This document shows, in pieces, positions 1-8,490 of a stretch of 64,000 bases of DNA. The position numbers and the translations under genes are program-made. The DNA comes from an uncultured Porphyromonadaceae bacterium (GTDB taxonomy: Bacteria; Bacteroidota; Bacteroidia; Bacteroidales; Porphyromonadaceae): NCBI GenBank assembly GCA_947253625.1, contig CAMYAB010000001.1, positions 434,001 through 498,000 on the forward strand. The letters run 5' to 3'. Position 1 is the stretch's first letter, and the number at the start of each line of letters is the position of its first letter. The notes under the pieces were generated by a model. It was not told the origin of the DNA, ran no database searches, and saw only the letters and a program-made list of their open reading frames with translations.

Positions 1-1
1 A

Positions 2-1567
2 GCACTACTCGGTGCTGAGCGTCGACGTACCTACTCCACTGCCACCTCCTCGTACCTCATGGGCTACGATGACATCTCACTCGGAAGCATCCCCTATGAT
101 GCAAAGCTCCTCGCCAATCTCAACGGCACACAGTCACTGAGTGGCAGGTACTCCTTCAACAACAGTGCGTACAACTACGTCCGAGACAATGACGACCGCT
201 TCGTCTCCTTTTACAGCAACTTTTCGTACGCCTATCGGGAGAAGTACAATGTCACCGGGAGCATCCGTGTAGATCAGTCCAACCTCTTTGGTACGGACCC
301 ACGCATCCAGTACAAGCCACTATGGTCCATCGGAACCTCATGGGCGATGCACAGAGAGGACTTCATCCGAAACATCTCCTGGATCGATCGCCTCAGCCCA
401 CGACTCACCTACGGAATCGGAGGTAATATCCCCAAAGCCGGAGGACCCTATCTCGTGGCTAAGACTGGCAAATACAACACTTGGATGCATGCGCCCTCCA
501 GCGAAGTGGTCTACCCACCCAACAAGATGCTGACCTGGGAGCGGACTGCCACGCTCAATGCCGGACTGGACTTCTCTATTTTGCATAGTCGCCTATCAGG
601 AAGCATCGACATCTATGACCGCCAGACGACCGACCTACTAGGCACCAGAAGTGCTGACCCCACACTGGGATGGGCAAACCTGCTCCTCAACTACGGCTCT
701 ATGCAAAACAGAGGATTCGAGCTATCCCTCAACACCATCAACATCAGCAAACCCAACTTTAGGTGGATGACCAACTTCGTCTTTAGCTACAATGCCAACA
801 AACTGCTAAAGGTGGACCAACCCGACGCAAGCGTACCCAACTTTTTGAAGAACGGAGTACAGACCTCCGGCAAGCCGGCCAACAGCCTCTACAGCCTCAA
901 GTGGGCAGGACTCTACGGTGTGGACCCCGAAACGAAAGAACGAATAGAACTGGGACGCCCACACATATACAGCAAGGACAAAGAGGGCGAAAAAGCAACC
1001 CTCGGTACCAACTCCATGGATGACCTCATACACGAAGGAACCATGACCCCTGTATGGAATGGTGGACTAACCAATACACTGGAGTACAGAGACTTCTCGC
1101 TCTCCTTCAGCCTAGTCTACTATGGTGGACACAAGCTCCGTAGCGTAATGGCACCCTGCTTGGATAGCCAATCTTTCCTCACCGGCGGGTATAGCGGAGA
1201 CGCATCCCTTGCCCACGCTTGGCGAAAAGCCGGCGACGAAGACCTCCCGGGTACCACCCCATGGATCTCTGCATCTCAGGTCAACGAAGCCGAGCAGCTG
1301 GCATGGTACGGAGCCAATATACACGTCATCCCCGGTGACTACATACGGCTGAGGGACGTGGTACTCTCGTACAGCATGCCCCAAAAGCTCCTAAGTACGC
1401 TCAGCCTCCAAAAAGCTGTCATCCAACTCCAAGCAAACAACCTATGGTACTGGACAGCCAACAAGGCGTCCATCGACCCCGAGGCATACAGCTTTGGGCT
1501 AGGCACCCCCGTACGCTTGACCCAAGCCCCAAAGACCTTGACCGTAGGTCTGTCACTTACCTTCTAA
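2..1567 (+). CDS. SusC/RagA-type TonB-dependent outer-membrane receptor, C-terminal part (gene starts outside window)
   Basis: The reading frame is open from the first bases of the window, so only about the last 520 residues of the protein are seen. They are beta-barrel sequence typical of SusC: alternating aromatic strands, the phrase RVDQSNLFGTDPR, long Asn-rich loops, and a C-terminal LTF ending in Phe, the usual signal for insertion by the Bam machinery. The plug and any N-terminal STN domain lie upstream of the window. By family knowledge the protein is the TonB-driven channel of a SusCD pair, capped by the SusD encoded a few bases downstream. The substrate cannot be read from this part; RagAB-like pairs take peptides and others take glycans. 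Family assignment is firm. Confidence 0.9.
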   Translation, partial: ALLGAERRRTYSTATSSYLMGYDDISLGSIPYDAKLLANLNGTQSLSGRYSFNNSAYNYVRDNDDRFVSFYSNFSYAYREKYNVTGSIRVDQSNLFGTDPRIQYKPLWSIGTSWAMHREDFIRNISWIDRLSPRLTYGIGGNIPKAGGPYLVAKTGKYNTWMHAPSSEVVYPPNKMLTWERTATLNAGLDFSILHSRLSGSIDIYDRQTTDLLGTRSADPTLGWANLLLNYGSMQNRGFELSLNTINISKPNFRWMTNFVFSYNANKLLKVDQPDASVPNFLKNGVQTSGKPANSLYSLKWAGLYGVDPETKERIELGRPHIYSKDKEGEKATLGTNSMDDLIHEGTMTPVWNGGLTNTLEYRDFSLSFSLVYYGGHKLRSVMAPCLDSQSFLTGGYSGDASLAHAWRKAGDEDLPGTTPWISASQVNEAEQLAWYGANIHVIPGDYIRLRDVVLSYSMPQKLLSTLSLQKAVIQLQANNLWYWTANKASIDPEAYSFGLGTPVRLTQAPKTLTVGLSLTF

Positions 1568-1580
1568 ATTGACCGCCACC

Positions 1581-2975
1581 ATGAACAAAATACACACCCT
1601 ACTCCTAGTACTCCTAGCACTACTGACAGGCTCGTGTCAAGACTTTTTGGGCAACATTCCCAAGGGAAAACAAATCCCCACCGATGTAGCCGACTACGAG
1701 CTGCTCCTCAATGACGAGAATCTCGCCATCACCTACAGCAAGGTGGCTGAGCTCCTGACCGACAACCTAAAAGTCCCGGCATCTCTGGATGGAGAGTACT
1801 ACCAATCGACACTGGCCAATATGCAAGAGGAGTGGAAAAATGCCTATCTCCTCAAAGAAGATATCTACGGCTCGGACAAGCCCGACGTAGACTACAATGC
1901 AGCATACAAGCGGATCTTTGCCTACAATGCGGTCATTGATGGTCTGCCCAAGGCCTCCGGAGACAAGCAACGGATCAAAAACGCTCTGGCAGAAGCAAAG
2001 CTCCTACGCGCACTGGAGTACTTTTGGCTCGTAAATATCTATGGACCGGCCTACCAAAAAGAGCAAGCGCAGGAGATCAAGACGGTACCCCTCATCCTGA
2101 CTGCAAGCGTCGCAGGAGTAAAGGTCACACCGGCAAGCCAACAAGCCGTCTACGACCAAATCCGACAAGACCTCAAGGAGGCCCTACCCGACCTGCCGGA
2201 CAAGCCCGCCTACAACCACTACAGAGCATCCAAGGTAGCCGGCTACGCACTCTATGCCAAAGTGGCACTCCAACAATACGACTACGCCACTGCCCTCGAG
2301 TATGCCCAAAAAGCATTGGAGCAAAACAGCCAGCTCCTGGATATGACACCGCTCGTGCTCAAAGACCCGGATGCTTGGCAAATCGGCGAAAGAAATGACT
2401 ATCCCCAGCCACTTGACAACCCCGAAAACCTACTCATACGGCTCATGAGCGCTCCCGAGGGATGGAGCCTTTTTGCACTCGTGAATGATGACCTACGTGC
2501 TCTGTATGACCAACAAAAAGACAGACGCTACACCGTTTTCATATCAAACAAGCCAGAGGGTATGGACGCTCCTCAGGGAGAGATGGCCTGGAGCCCGGGG
2601 GCATACCTCAATATCGGACTCTCTACCCCCGACGTCTACCTGATAGCCGCAGAGGCAGAGGCCCGTGTCGGCTCACAAGATAAGGCGCTAAAACTGCTCA
2701 ACACCCTACGGAAAAACCGCATAGCGGATGCCACTCCCTATACGACAGCTGACAAGACAACTCTACTGCGGGAGATTTTCAACGAGCGCAGAAGAGAATT
2801 TGCCTTCCGCTCCGTATATCGAATCATCGACCTGAAACGAATGAGCCAAGACCCCAACCTTGCCACAGAGATCCGGCACTATAATGCCGATGGCACACCG
2901 ATCGTCGCCAAGCCATCAGATACTAGGTACCTCGTCATGCCATTGCCCAAAAAGGCAACAGTTTTCTGGAAATAA
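1581..2975 (+). CDS. SusD/RagB-family nutrient-binding outer-membrane lipoprotein
   Basis: 464 residues. The ATG at 1581 is chosen over the in-frame TTG at 1569 because it starts directly on a lipoprotein signal (MNKIHTLLLVLLALLTGSC, lipid Cys in LTGSC). TPR-like helices follow (for example KVAGYALYAKVALQQYDYA) and the C-terminal region carries the family phrase FNERRREFAFRSVYRIIDLKR. It would form the surface lid of the SusC channel encoded just upstream (14 bp between stop and start). The gene ends 20 bp before a strong terminator, so this SusCD pair appears to be the end of its operon, with no enzyme gene downstream on this strand. Substrate unknown. Confidence 0.9.
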   Translation: MNKIHTLLLVLLALLTGSCQDFLGNIPKGKQIPTDVADYELLLNDENLAITYSKVAELLTDNLKVPASLDGEYYQSTLANMQEEWKNAYLLKEDIYGSDKPDVDYNAAYKRIFAYNAVIDGLPKASGDKQRIKNALAEAKLLRALEYFWLVNIYGPAYQKEQAQEIKTVPLILTASVAGVKVTPASQQAVYDQIRQDLKEALPDLPDKPAYNHYRASKVAGYALYAKVALQQYDYATALEYAQKALEQNSQLLDMTPLVLKDPDAWQIGERNDYPQPLDNPENLLIRLMSAPEGWSLFALVNDDLRALYDQQKDRRYTVFISNKPEGMDAPQGEMAWSPGAYLNIGLSTPDVYLIAAEAEARVGSQDKALKLLNTLRKNRIADATPYTTADKTTLLREIFNERRREFAFRSVYRIIDLKRMSQDPNLATEIRHYNADGTPIVAKPSDTRYLVMPLPKKATVFWK

Positions 2976-2995
2976 CAAATCCGCCAAAAACAAGC

Positions 2996-3035
2996 AAGAG
3001 GAGTGGAAGCCACAGCTTCTGCTCCTCTTCGTTTT
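2996..3035 (+). terminator. Rho-independent terminator after the first susD
   Basis: Interrupted inverted repeat: AAGAGGAG (2996-3003) pairs with CTCCTCTT (3022-3029), and the inner GAAGC pairs with GCTTC around a CACA loop. A CGTTTT tract follows. It lies 20 bp after the susD stop. A second weaker hairpin (TCCGGAGGTA at 3159 against TACCCCCGGA ending at 3196) lies between the two convergent operons. Confidence 0.75.
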
Positions 3036-3245
3036 GGGGAGATTTCTCCCTACAAGGGCTCAACAAAATGCTTTCACCCCGAAATACTACAGTCTCTACG
3101 GGATGAACAGACTGTCGCTATGGGTGAAGCCGATGACTTCAGGGAACAATAAATGAGATCCGGAGGTACGACAGGTAAAACTGCCATACCCCCGGACCTT
3201 ATTCGCAAACCAACGGAGCAAACGGTTTGCTTCGCAATCAGCAGG

Positions 3246-4412
3246 TTACTTGATCAGCTCAGCCACTGCTTCAAGAATAGCCGGACCTCTCAGGTCACGA
3301 TCCGCAATCTTACCATCCGGATCAATCAGATAGATCTGTGGTATTCCGACAATGCTGTATTCCTTGAAGACCGCATTTTTGTCCTCCTCTGACAAAAGAA
3401 TATGGCTCCAGTCAGCTCCGTCCGCCTCTATCGCATTGGTCCACTCCTCACGATCAATATCGGACGATACACCGAGTACGACAAAGTTCTTGTCCTTGTA
3501 CCTATTGTAGACCTTCTGAAGGTAAGGAGTCTCCTTTCGGCACCAGCTGCAAGATGAGCTCCAAAAGTCCACAAGGACATAGCGCCCACGGAGGTCACTC
3601 AGGCTAAGATGATCACCATCAGGAGTTTCTCCGGATATATCGGGTGCCAAAGCACCGATCACGGTCTTTTGCGCACGGTCAAGACCTTGTTGCATTTTGA
3701 TGTAGTAAGATCCTGCCTTGGCCTCCGGTCCGAATCGCTCCAGAGATTGGCGCATCTGCTCCACATCCTCTGTCGTAACCAATGCTGTACGACTGTAGGT
3801 GTATCTATAGAAAAGATAGCTGCCAAAAAGGTCTGTCCGTTGCTCCTTTAGCAGACCACTGATCCAGCTATTCACCCGAGCATTGCCGGCCTCTGAGATC
3901 GGGGTGGAGACTTCATTGAGTCGAGCCATCTCCACTGTGTCGTTTCGATCTCGTGCGGCATAAAAAAGGGCATCGAGAGAGTCCAAAACACTCCTATCCG
4001 CAAGCTCGTTTTTCTTTTGAATAAATGCCTGATATTCGTCATTTACGGGGCTGTCCGCCAAGGTGGCTTGATCGTCCTCTGACCACGTTAGCTTGTTTAG
4101 CCCATTGCTCAAAAAGAGGATTTTACCGCGCTCCAGTGCTTCGTAGATATCACTCTTGCCCAGAGGAGAGACAAAGTAAAGGCCGGCCTTGATAGAGTCG
4201 TTCCGGTAATCGATCGCACCGCCATCCAGTACGGGAATGGTATCAAGCTGACGGACAAATAGATTGGTTTCATCAAGTATCTCATAGAGATAGAGCTGTG
4301 CTGTGGCTTGTGCTGTACCTCGGATCCTAAGGCATTCGTCGGACTTCTCGCTCGTACAAGCCGTACAAGCAAGAATGAGTGTAAGCATCAAAGCAGGAAA
4401 AGACTTCTTCAT
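3246..4412 (-). CDS. TlpA-like thiol-disulfide oxidoreductase lipoprotein (DUF4369-like N-terminus, thioredoxin C-terminus)
   Basis: 388 residues from the ATG at 4412, which begins a lipoprotein signal (MKKSFPALMLTLILAC, lipid Cys 16 or 19); an upstream in-frame ATG at 4451 would add 13 non-signal residues. The first ~245 residues resemble the beta-sandwich region found before thioredoxin domains in Bacteroidota. The thioredoxin/AhpC-TSA domain follows, with VDFWSSSCSWC (Cys288-x2-Cys291) and a cis-Pro loop (VGIPQIYLID). It should act in the periplasm or at the outer membrane in disulfide reduction. It is the last gene of the SusC-SusD-DUF4843-PKD operon, 35 bp after the PKD-like gene. TlpA-like proteins are frequent partners of such loci; the client is unknown. 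Confidence 0.85.
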   Translation of the reverse strand: MKKSFPALMLTLILACTACTSEKSDECLRIRGTAQATAQLYLYEILDETNLFVRQLDTIPVLDGGAIDYRNDSIKAGLYFVSPLGKSDIYEALERGKILFLSNGLNKLTWSEDDQATLADSPVNDEYQAFIQKKNELADRSVLDSLDALFYAARDRNDTVEMARLNEVSTPISEAGNARVNSWISGLLKEQRTDLFGSYLFYRYTYSRTALVTTEDVEQMRQSLERFGPEAKAGSYYIKMQQGLDRAQKTVIGALAPDISGETPDGDHLSLSDLRGRYVLVDFWSSSCSWCRKETPYLQKVYNRYKDKNFVVLGVSSDIDREEWTNAIEADGADWSHILLSEEDKNAVFKEYSIVGIPQIYLIDPDGKIADRDLRGPAILEAVAELIK

Positions 4413-4447
4413 ATATTTTTTCCGAATAAAAAGTAAGGTTATCGTCA

Positions 4448-6127
4448 TCAAATAAAGCCTATTGACTTGATCGGCCCATAGCCCTTGTGAACTTGGATGG
4501 AGGGATACTTGGTCTCATCGGTGGTGATTTCACCGGTGTTGTCGAGCTGCAAGACTACCAACTCACCGGCATCACTCCCCACGGTATATCCAACCGCAAG
4601 AGTCTGGCCAAAGGGATGTCCGTATCTCTGCTCGGCCTCTCCCTCATCAAACATCTGGAACCCCTGAACTGCCATACGAAGTGCCGTGACAGTAGCTCCA
4701 GGTGTGTCGTGTGTATAGATGGCAGTGGACTTGCCTGTGGCCAGATCGTGACGGTAGACAGTATTGCCATCGGCATAAAAGAGCACATAAGCGTACTTCG
4801 GCCCGGTAGTCATCAAGGTGTTTTCATGGATATTTGCAGGCTTGGGGAATGTAAAGACTTGGCCCATCGGTGCCTCCTTGTCTCTACCTTTGGAGACATT
4901 GCATTCTCTGCCCCTCATGGTGTAGACATGCGCCTGCTCTCCATCTATCATGTAGGCATAGAGAGTATATGCCGCCCAGGCCATCCGTCCCTCGGCCATG
5001 TACTTGTACCCATCCAACATAGCAACCAACCGATACCCGGCAGGGATGTTGTCGGGTTCGACGAGATTGTCTTCGTCGGTACGTATTTTGGATATAGGCA
5101 GATTTGTCGGAGGTACGTCAGCGGCTTTCATGTCTTGCCACCCACCATATGGAGCTGCATTCAGCAGCACAAAACGTCGGGATGCGCTATCAAATCCTGC
5201 ACCTGACTGACCACTGATCGCCAGTCCGGCTGTGTAGACCGCTCCGGGGAGATCATTGGCATCCGGTGTGAGCTTGTACAGTGCGGCTCCAAATGCAGTG
5301 TTGGTAAACACATTGCCTTTTGATGCGACAAACACACCGTAGTTGCCAAAGCCAAAATGGACATCCGTTGGATCAAAGTCAGCGATCTGGGCATTGCTGA
5401 TCAACCCCTTCCAAGGAGCCAATTGCTTGAACCCCTCTGTCGGAAGGAAAAGCCCTGAGGCACTTAGGTCTGTCGTAACAACATACAGCTGGCTCTGGTA
5501 GTGCTTGCGGAATCCACCCTCCGTATAAGAGTCCTGACGGACACCTAGCGTCATAGGCTCCCCTAGAAGCACCTTTCCGGTCTCCTCAGAGTACGCTTTG
5601 GGGGTATTCATGATGTGTCCTTCATCGTACTCTACTGTACCCAGCTCGGAGTGCCCGTCCTGTGCATGCAGCACCACCCAAGCGTACGAAAAAGGATTAC
5701 TCAAGTGTAGCTCAGTGTTTCTCAGCGTCAGTGTACCATTGGTTTTGTCCTTGACATATAGGCGGATATAGTAGACATCTGGGAGAGGGTTGTCCTTGTC
5801 CGTGGGGTCCAGTTTGAGCGACAACACAGGCTCTGTGCCTACCAGTTTTCCCTTGTCTGTACCACGTGCCGGAGCATTAGGCTTGATGTACCACTCGTAC
5901 TCGAGCTCATGTTGCTTTCCGGAGGCAGTGGTCACCTGGGGTGTTATCTGATACGCAGTGGGGGAGAAGGGTTTGCGCGTCCTAAACTCCTTGGCCAACT
6001 TGACCTGAATATCCTCGATGCTCTCGTCATAGACACTATTGCCAAGATCACGATAGCAGGAGCCAAAGATCAGTGACAGTGCCAAGATCGACAATGAACG
6101 ACGTATCGTAAATATAGTATTTCTCAT
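4448..6127 (-). CDS. PKD-like family surface lipoprotein
   Basis: 559 residues with a lipoprotein signal (lipid Cys24 in LIFGSC). The N-terminal third is an Ig/PKD-like sandwich (ELEYEWYIKP, DVYYIRLYVKD) and the rest has WD/propeller-like features (YAWVVLHAQDG, repeated AYVLFYADG-type strands). This matches the Bacteroidota PKD-like family lipoproteins found with SusCD and DUF4843 genes. I infer an accessory surface-exposed binding protein of the importer. No catalytic motif is visible. It lies 47 bp downstream of the DUF4843 gene and belongs to the same operon. Confidence 0.8.
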   Translation of the reverse strand: MRNTIFTIRRSLSILALSLIFGSCYRDLGNSVYDESIEDIQVKLAKEFRTRKPFSPTAYQITPQVTTASGKQHELEYEWYIKPNAPARGTDKGKLVGTEPVLSLKLDPTDKDNPLPDVYYIRLYVKDKTNGTLTLRNTELHLSNPFSYAWVVLHAQDGHSELGTVEYDEGHIMNTPKAYSEETGKVLLGEPMTLGVRQDSYTEGGFRKHYQSQLYVVTTDLSASGLFLPTEGFKQLAPWKGLISNAQIADFDPTDVHFGFGNYGVFVASKGNVFTNTAFGAALYKLTPDANDLPGAVYTAGLAISGQSGAGFDSASRRFVLLNAAPYGGWQDMKAADVPPTNLPISKIRTDEDNLVEPDNIPAGYRLVAMLDGYKYMAEGRMAWAAYTLYAYMIDGEQAHVYTMRGRECNVSKGRDKEAPMGQVFTFPKPANIHENTLMTTGPKYAYVLFYADGNTVYRHDLATGKSTAIYTHDTPGATVTALRMAVQGFQMFDEGEAEQRYGHPFGQTLAVGYTVGSDAGELVVLQLDNTGEITTDETKYPSIQVHKGYGPIKSIGFI

Positions 6128-6174
6128 TTCGCAGTGATCTAATAAATCAATGAATGGTTACTATCCGGTATATA

Positions 6175-7029
6175 CTACTCCTCTGACTCGTCATCATCGG
6201 GACTGACTACCGGCTCGGGAAAGGTGACAACAGTGCCATCCGCCTCGGTGAGTGGGGCACCTGGGTGTGCGGCATTGTACTGCTCCAGTGCCTTGATAAA
6301 ATCGGGGAGATTTTCCCCAAGTCCGATACCGAATCCCATGCCGTCATAGCCCACCTTGGTCGCAAAGGTATGATAAAAAATATCATTGTCATCTTCACGC
6401 GAAGATAGCAGACGGAGTTTCATGGGGCCAAACTTTCCGAGTTTAGACTCAAAGATCTGTACAAATTCATCCCAGGTCATATTTCCGTCATACTCCTCCG
6501 GCAAGGCGGCTATATCCTGTATTCCGACAAGGTAGGTCTGTCGCTCCTGAGTACCGGCCAGCACATCACTATGGGCGTAGTCGATAGCGACTTTGGCACA
6601 ATACCTTACCTCTAGCTTGGCGGGGCGTTGTATCTTCACCGGAAAGACAACCGATGCCTTACCGGCAGGGATGATGACCTCGTCGGGCAGTACAACCTCG
6701 GGCATTTCAAAACCCTCGACAGGCAACAACTTCAGTTTGACCTTCAGGGGCTTGTCCTGTACATTACCCTCTATCAAAAGAGATAGCTGTAGGTCACTGT
6801 ACGTGATATCCATCGTGTGTTGCTCTCTATAGTTGGGAAAGAGATCAATGATGCGCCCCAGAAAGTTCACGCCATCGGACCATCCTTCACCATTTTGTTC
6901 CCTAAAATTGACACCCGCTTGGGCAGTAAAGACAGGGACTTGCTCATGCTGACAGCCCGATAGTGCGGCTACCAAAAGGCAAACAAACAGTAGCTTATAT
7001 ACATTTTTCATGATCAGACTCCACTTCAT
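6175..7029 (-). CDS. DUF4843-type lipoprotein of a SusCD operon
   Basis: 284 residues with a clear lipoprotein signal ending in LSGC. The body is beta-rich (LPDEVIIPAGKASVVFPVKI resembles a Calx-beta/Ig-like strand pattern) and ends in an acidic tail (DDDESEE). Its ATG overlaps the SusD stop as ATGA, implying translational coupling; an alternative start at 7011 also leaves an intact signal. The size and position, SusD-DUF4843-PKD-like, are the usual arrangement of this family. The function is not established; probably a surface accessory subunit of the importer. Confidence 0.75.
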   Translation of the reverse strand: MKWSLIMKNVYKLLFVCLLVAALSGCQHEQVPVFTAQAGVNFREQNGEGWSDGVNFLGRIIDLFPNYREQHTMDITYSDLQLSLLIEGNVQDKPLKVKLKLLPVEGFEMPEVVLPDEVIIPAGKASVVFPVKIQRPAKLEVRYCAKVAIDYAHSDVLAGTQERQTYLVGIQDIAALPEEYDGNMTWDEFVQIFESKLGKFGPMKLRLLSSREDDNDIFYHTFATKVGYDGMGFGIGLGENLPDFIKALEQYNAAHPGAPLTEADGTVVTFPEPVVSPDDDESEE

Positions 7030-8471
7030 TTTTCAAAACCGCCATAGATTATCTCATTATCCGGAAGCGAGAAGCGGTACTGCTTCTCCGTCATCTTCTT
7101 CACGGGTGCAAACTGAAACGTCTCGTACCCCAGACGCTTGTAAAAATACCAGAGCTGACCCTCGGCGTACATCTCTTTTCGGTACTCCTTCTCTATGTTT
7201 TTCTGTTTCTCCATTTGGGAGGCAAAGGGGGCGAGCGAGGTCAGACCCCTTGCTTTCCTTATGGCATTGATGTACTTTGTACTCACCGCCATATTTTGCT
7301 CAGCCTCAGCCACAATGTAGTACATTTCAGCCAGACGAATGAGGGGGATTGTGTTGTTGAGCGACTCACGGCTGTTGCGTTGCTCGAACTTCTTGGAGAT
7401 TGTATTGGTAGCTGTGACCGTAAAGCCACCGCGGTCACTTAGCCGGATATCATTGGCTCCATCGGTCTCAACGTCAAAGATCTCATAGAGTCTCTCACGG
7501 GGCCCTGCTGCATACCAAGTCCATTGGGTCAACAAAAAATCCGATGCGATCCGATTCGGAAATGTGTTTTGGTCCATACTGAGGGCAAATACCAACTCTG
7601 AGGAGAGCAACCGATCTCCGGAGTTGTCGGTGACGAGACTAAAGACCGGCGTACCATCGCTATGCTTGGCATTGATCACCTCGAGCGCTTTTTCCTTGGC
7701 CTTGTCCGGCTCTCCGATCCAGAGGTACGCACGTGCCATGGTTGCCTTCACGGCCATTAGGTTCATCCGCTTGGATCTTCTGCGGAGGAAGTGGTCTTCT
7801 ATTTCGCCCTGCACACCCGACTCATAGATGATATTGAGTTGGTCATCCTTGAGGAGTTCTTCGGCTTCTTTGAGATCGCGTATGATCAGCTCACCCACCT
7901 CCTTTGCCGGAAGCAGTTTTTTGTCTTTTCGATTGGCCTCCACACGGTAGGGCAAGCAGGGAGAGTCGGGGTTATCCTTATAGATCGGCCCAAACATCCT
8001 TAGGAGATCCAAGTAGAGGAATCCTCTCAGACCCAGGGCCTCACCTTTGATCAAGTCCCGATAACCTTTGGTTGTTATCAGATCTCCTCGATGTTCAATA
8101 TTCCAGAGAAGGTTGTTGAGATTGGTCAGGATATTGTAGGTATTCTCCCAGAAATAGTTGGTATAGGTCAAAGTATTCTCGGAGTTGACCTCAAACTGAT
8201 AATAGGACGGGTGTCCATAGTCCGGGACTTTTTCGCCCGGCACATAGCGTTGTGCCAATATGTCTATGAAGCCGTAGGTCAGCTCCTTTCCGTACAGTGT
8301 AGGCTCTGTCATCTTGATGTAGAGCCCAGTCAGCGCCTCCTTGAAGCCCTGTTCGTTCTTGAACACCTCATGATCCTCCACATTGACCTTTGGTTTCACA
8401 TCCAGCCAATTGGTACATCCTATCATGGTGAGCAAGCCCACTAGAGTCAGTATATAGATCTTTTTAGTCAT
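7026..8471 (-). CDS. SusD/RagB-family lipoprotein
   Basis: 481 residues with a lipoprotein signal (lipid Cys19, MIGC, followed by NWLDVKPK as in many SusD proteins). Helical TPR segments follow (NLMAVKATMARAYLWIGEPDKAKEKALEVI) and the family C-terminal region (RLAEMYYIVAEAEQNM, EYRKEMYAEGQLWYFYKRLG). It begins 19 bp after the SusC stop and is the lid for that channel. It lacks the RRRE-type phrase of many SusD proteins and has KEYRKEMYAEG instead, which is common in the DUF4843-linked subgroup. Confidence 0.9.
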   Translation of the reverse strand: MTKKIYILTLVGLLTMIGCTNWLDVKPKVNVEDHEVFKNEQGFKEALTGLYIKMTEPTLYGKELTYGFIDILAQRYVPGEKVPDYGHPSYYQFEVNSENTLTYTNYFWENTYNILTNLNNLLWNIEHRGDLITTKGYRDLIKGEALGLRGFLYLDLLRMFGPIYKDNPDSPCLPYRVEANRKDKKLLPAKEVGELIIRDLKEAEELLKDDQLNIIYESGVQGEIEDHFLRRRSKRMNLMAVKATMARAYLWIGEPDKAKEKALEVINAKHSDGTPVFSLVTDNSGDRLLSSELVFALSMDQNTFPNRIASDFLLTQWTWYAAGPRERLYEIFDVETDGANDIRLSDRGGFTVTATNTISKKFEQRNSRESLNNTIPLIRLAEMYYIVAEAEQNMAVSTKYINAIRKARGLTSLAPFASQMEKQKNIEKEYRKEMYAEGQLWYFYKRLGYETFQFAPVKKMTEKQYRFSLPDNEIIYGGFEK

Positions 8472-8490
8472 GATTCTGCCACTATTTTTC

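Noticed and set aside
2860..3156. 98-codon ORF spanning the end of susD and the terminator
   Set aside because: Out of frame with susD and crossing a strong terminator hairpin.
4487..5206. 239-codon plus-strand ORF
   Set aside because: It lies wholly opposite the PKD-like lipoprotein gene, which has a clear signal peptide and operon context.
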